A stretch of DNA of 5,649 nt from Actinomycetota bacterium (GTDB lineage Bacteria > Actinomycetota > Actinomycetes > Actinomycetales > Microbacteriaceae), in assembly GCA_016870695.1 (NCBI GenBank), contig VGAV01000178.1:1-5649 (forward strand). The letters run 5' to 3'. Position numbers and translations under genes: made by a program. Below are positions 5,315 to 5,649 of the stretch, piece by piece. Each line of letters opens with the position of its first letter. Positions within the stretch are counted from its first letter, which is position 1. The notes under the pieces are model-generated. The model was not told the DNA's origin. It ran no database searches and worked only from the letters and a program-made list of their open reading frames with translations.

Positions 5315-5649
5315 TCACCCCGGCGCGGCCGGCGCGAGCCGGTACAGCAGCCGCGGCCGACCGCGCGCGCCGTAGCGGTGCGCCAGGTCGATGACGCCCG
5401 CGGCGACGAGGTGCTCGAGGTAGCGCTGCGCCGTCGCGCGGGACACACCGCTGGCCGCGGCGACGTCTTCGGCGGAGACGAAGGCCACGGGGTCCAGGGC
5501 CGCCTGCACGCGGTCGAGGGTCGCGGTCGCGAGTCCCTTCGGCAGCGCCGGGGCCGCCCGCGGCGCGGGCACCCGCACGGTCCCGGTGTCGAGCAGCCGG
5601 TCGATGTCGCCCTGGCTCAGACGCCGCTCGCGGGCGGCATCCGTCCGTT
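5315..5649 (-). CDS. C-terminal part of a CitB/DpiA/DcuR-type two-component response regulator (N-terminus beyond the window)
   Basis: The visible 110 residues run from the right window edge to TGA at 5317-5315. They begin RTDAARERRLSQGDIDRLLD, the linker region after a receiver domain in this family. Then comes the hallmark LPKGLATATLDRVQ, followed by a winged helix-turn-helix: SAEDVAAASGVSRATAQRYL and HLVAAGVIDL, ending RYGARGRPRLLYRL. This LPKG.....TL plus GVSR.TA.RYLE plus YG..GRP layout is specific to CitB/DpiA/DcuR-type regulators. Those pair with CitA/DcuS-type sensor kinases and mostly control uptake of citrate or C4-dicarboxylates. The receiver domain with its phosphorylated Asp is outside the window. 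The gene is convergent with the aminohydrolase and separated from it by palindromic repeats. It therefore probably belongs to a neighbouring transport system and not to the hydroxylase module. Confidence 0.88.
   Translation of the reverse strand, partial: RTDAARERRLSQGDIDRLLDTGTVRVPAPRAAPALPKGLATATLDRVQAALDPVAFVSAEDVAAASGVSRATAQRYLEHLVAAGVIDLAHRYGARGRPRLLYRLAPAAPG

Overview
The window is very GC-rich, with G or C at almost every third codon position, actinobacterial-type Shine-Dalgarno sequences and tight start/stop overlaps. Together with the frequent heptamer GGATGCC/GGCATCC, this suggests a high-GC actinobacterium, possibly a Microbacterium-like member of the Microbacteriaceae. That genus guess is an inference from style, not a database match.

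Layout, left to right. Positions 1-2250 (minus strand, running off the left edge) encode a molybdenum hydroxylase of the xanthine dehydrogenase family in which the two-[2Fe-2S] domain is fused to the molybdopterin-binding domain. Positions 2247-3071 (minus) encode its separate FAD subunit. Positions 3073-3204 (minus) hold a 43-residue ORF with a strong ribosome binding site that opens the same operon. The order of translation is therefore small ORF, FAD subunit, FeS-Mo subunit, with junctions TGA-C-ATG and GTGA. Positions 3205-3690 are a divergent intergenic region. It contains a palindrome-rich block built on CTCCGGAG and the 3' stump of a LacI-family regulator gene (minus, about 3459-3590). 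Positions 3691-5067 (plus) encode a complete metal-dependent aminohydrolase of the ATZ/TRZ/SsnA type. Positions 5068-5314 hold two nearly identical 96-bp tandem palindromic repeats. Positions 5315-5649 (minus, running off the right edge) encode the C-terminal DNA-binding part of a CitB/DpiA/DcuR-type response regulator.

Functionally, the divergent hydroxylase and deaminase look like a catabolic module for an N-heterocyclic compound: the aminohydrolase would deaminate the ring and the molybdoenzyme would hydroxylate it. The gene set resembles the E. coli ssnA-ygfM-xdhD cluster (aminohydrolase, FAD subunit, fused FeS-Mo protein). Two positions in the Mo pocket that bind xanthine in the bovine enzyme appear to be replaced here, so xanthine is not a safe assumption for the substrate.

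The most unusual feature is a pair of 87-bp-period palindromic repeats lying in frame inside the FeS-Mo gene. They insert a repeated 29-residue segment exactly at the linker between the FeS and Mo domains. Together with the intergenic 96-bp palindrome pair and the CTCCGGAG block, this suggests a genome that carries several families of small palindromic repeats, one of which has been tolerated inside a protein.
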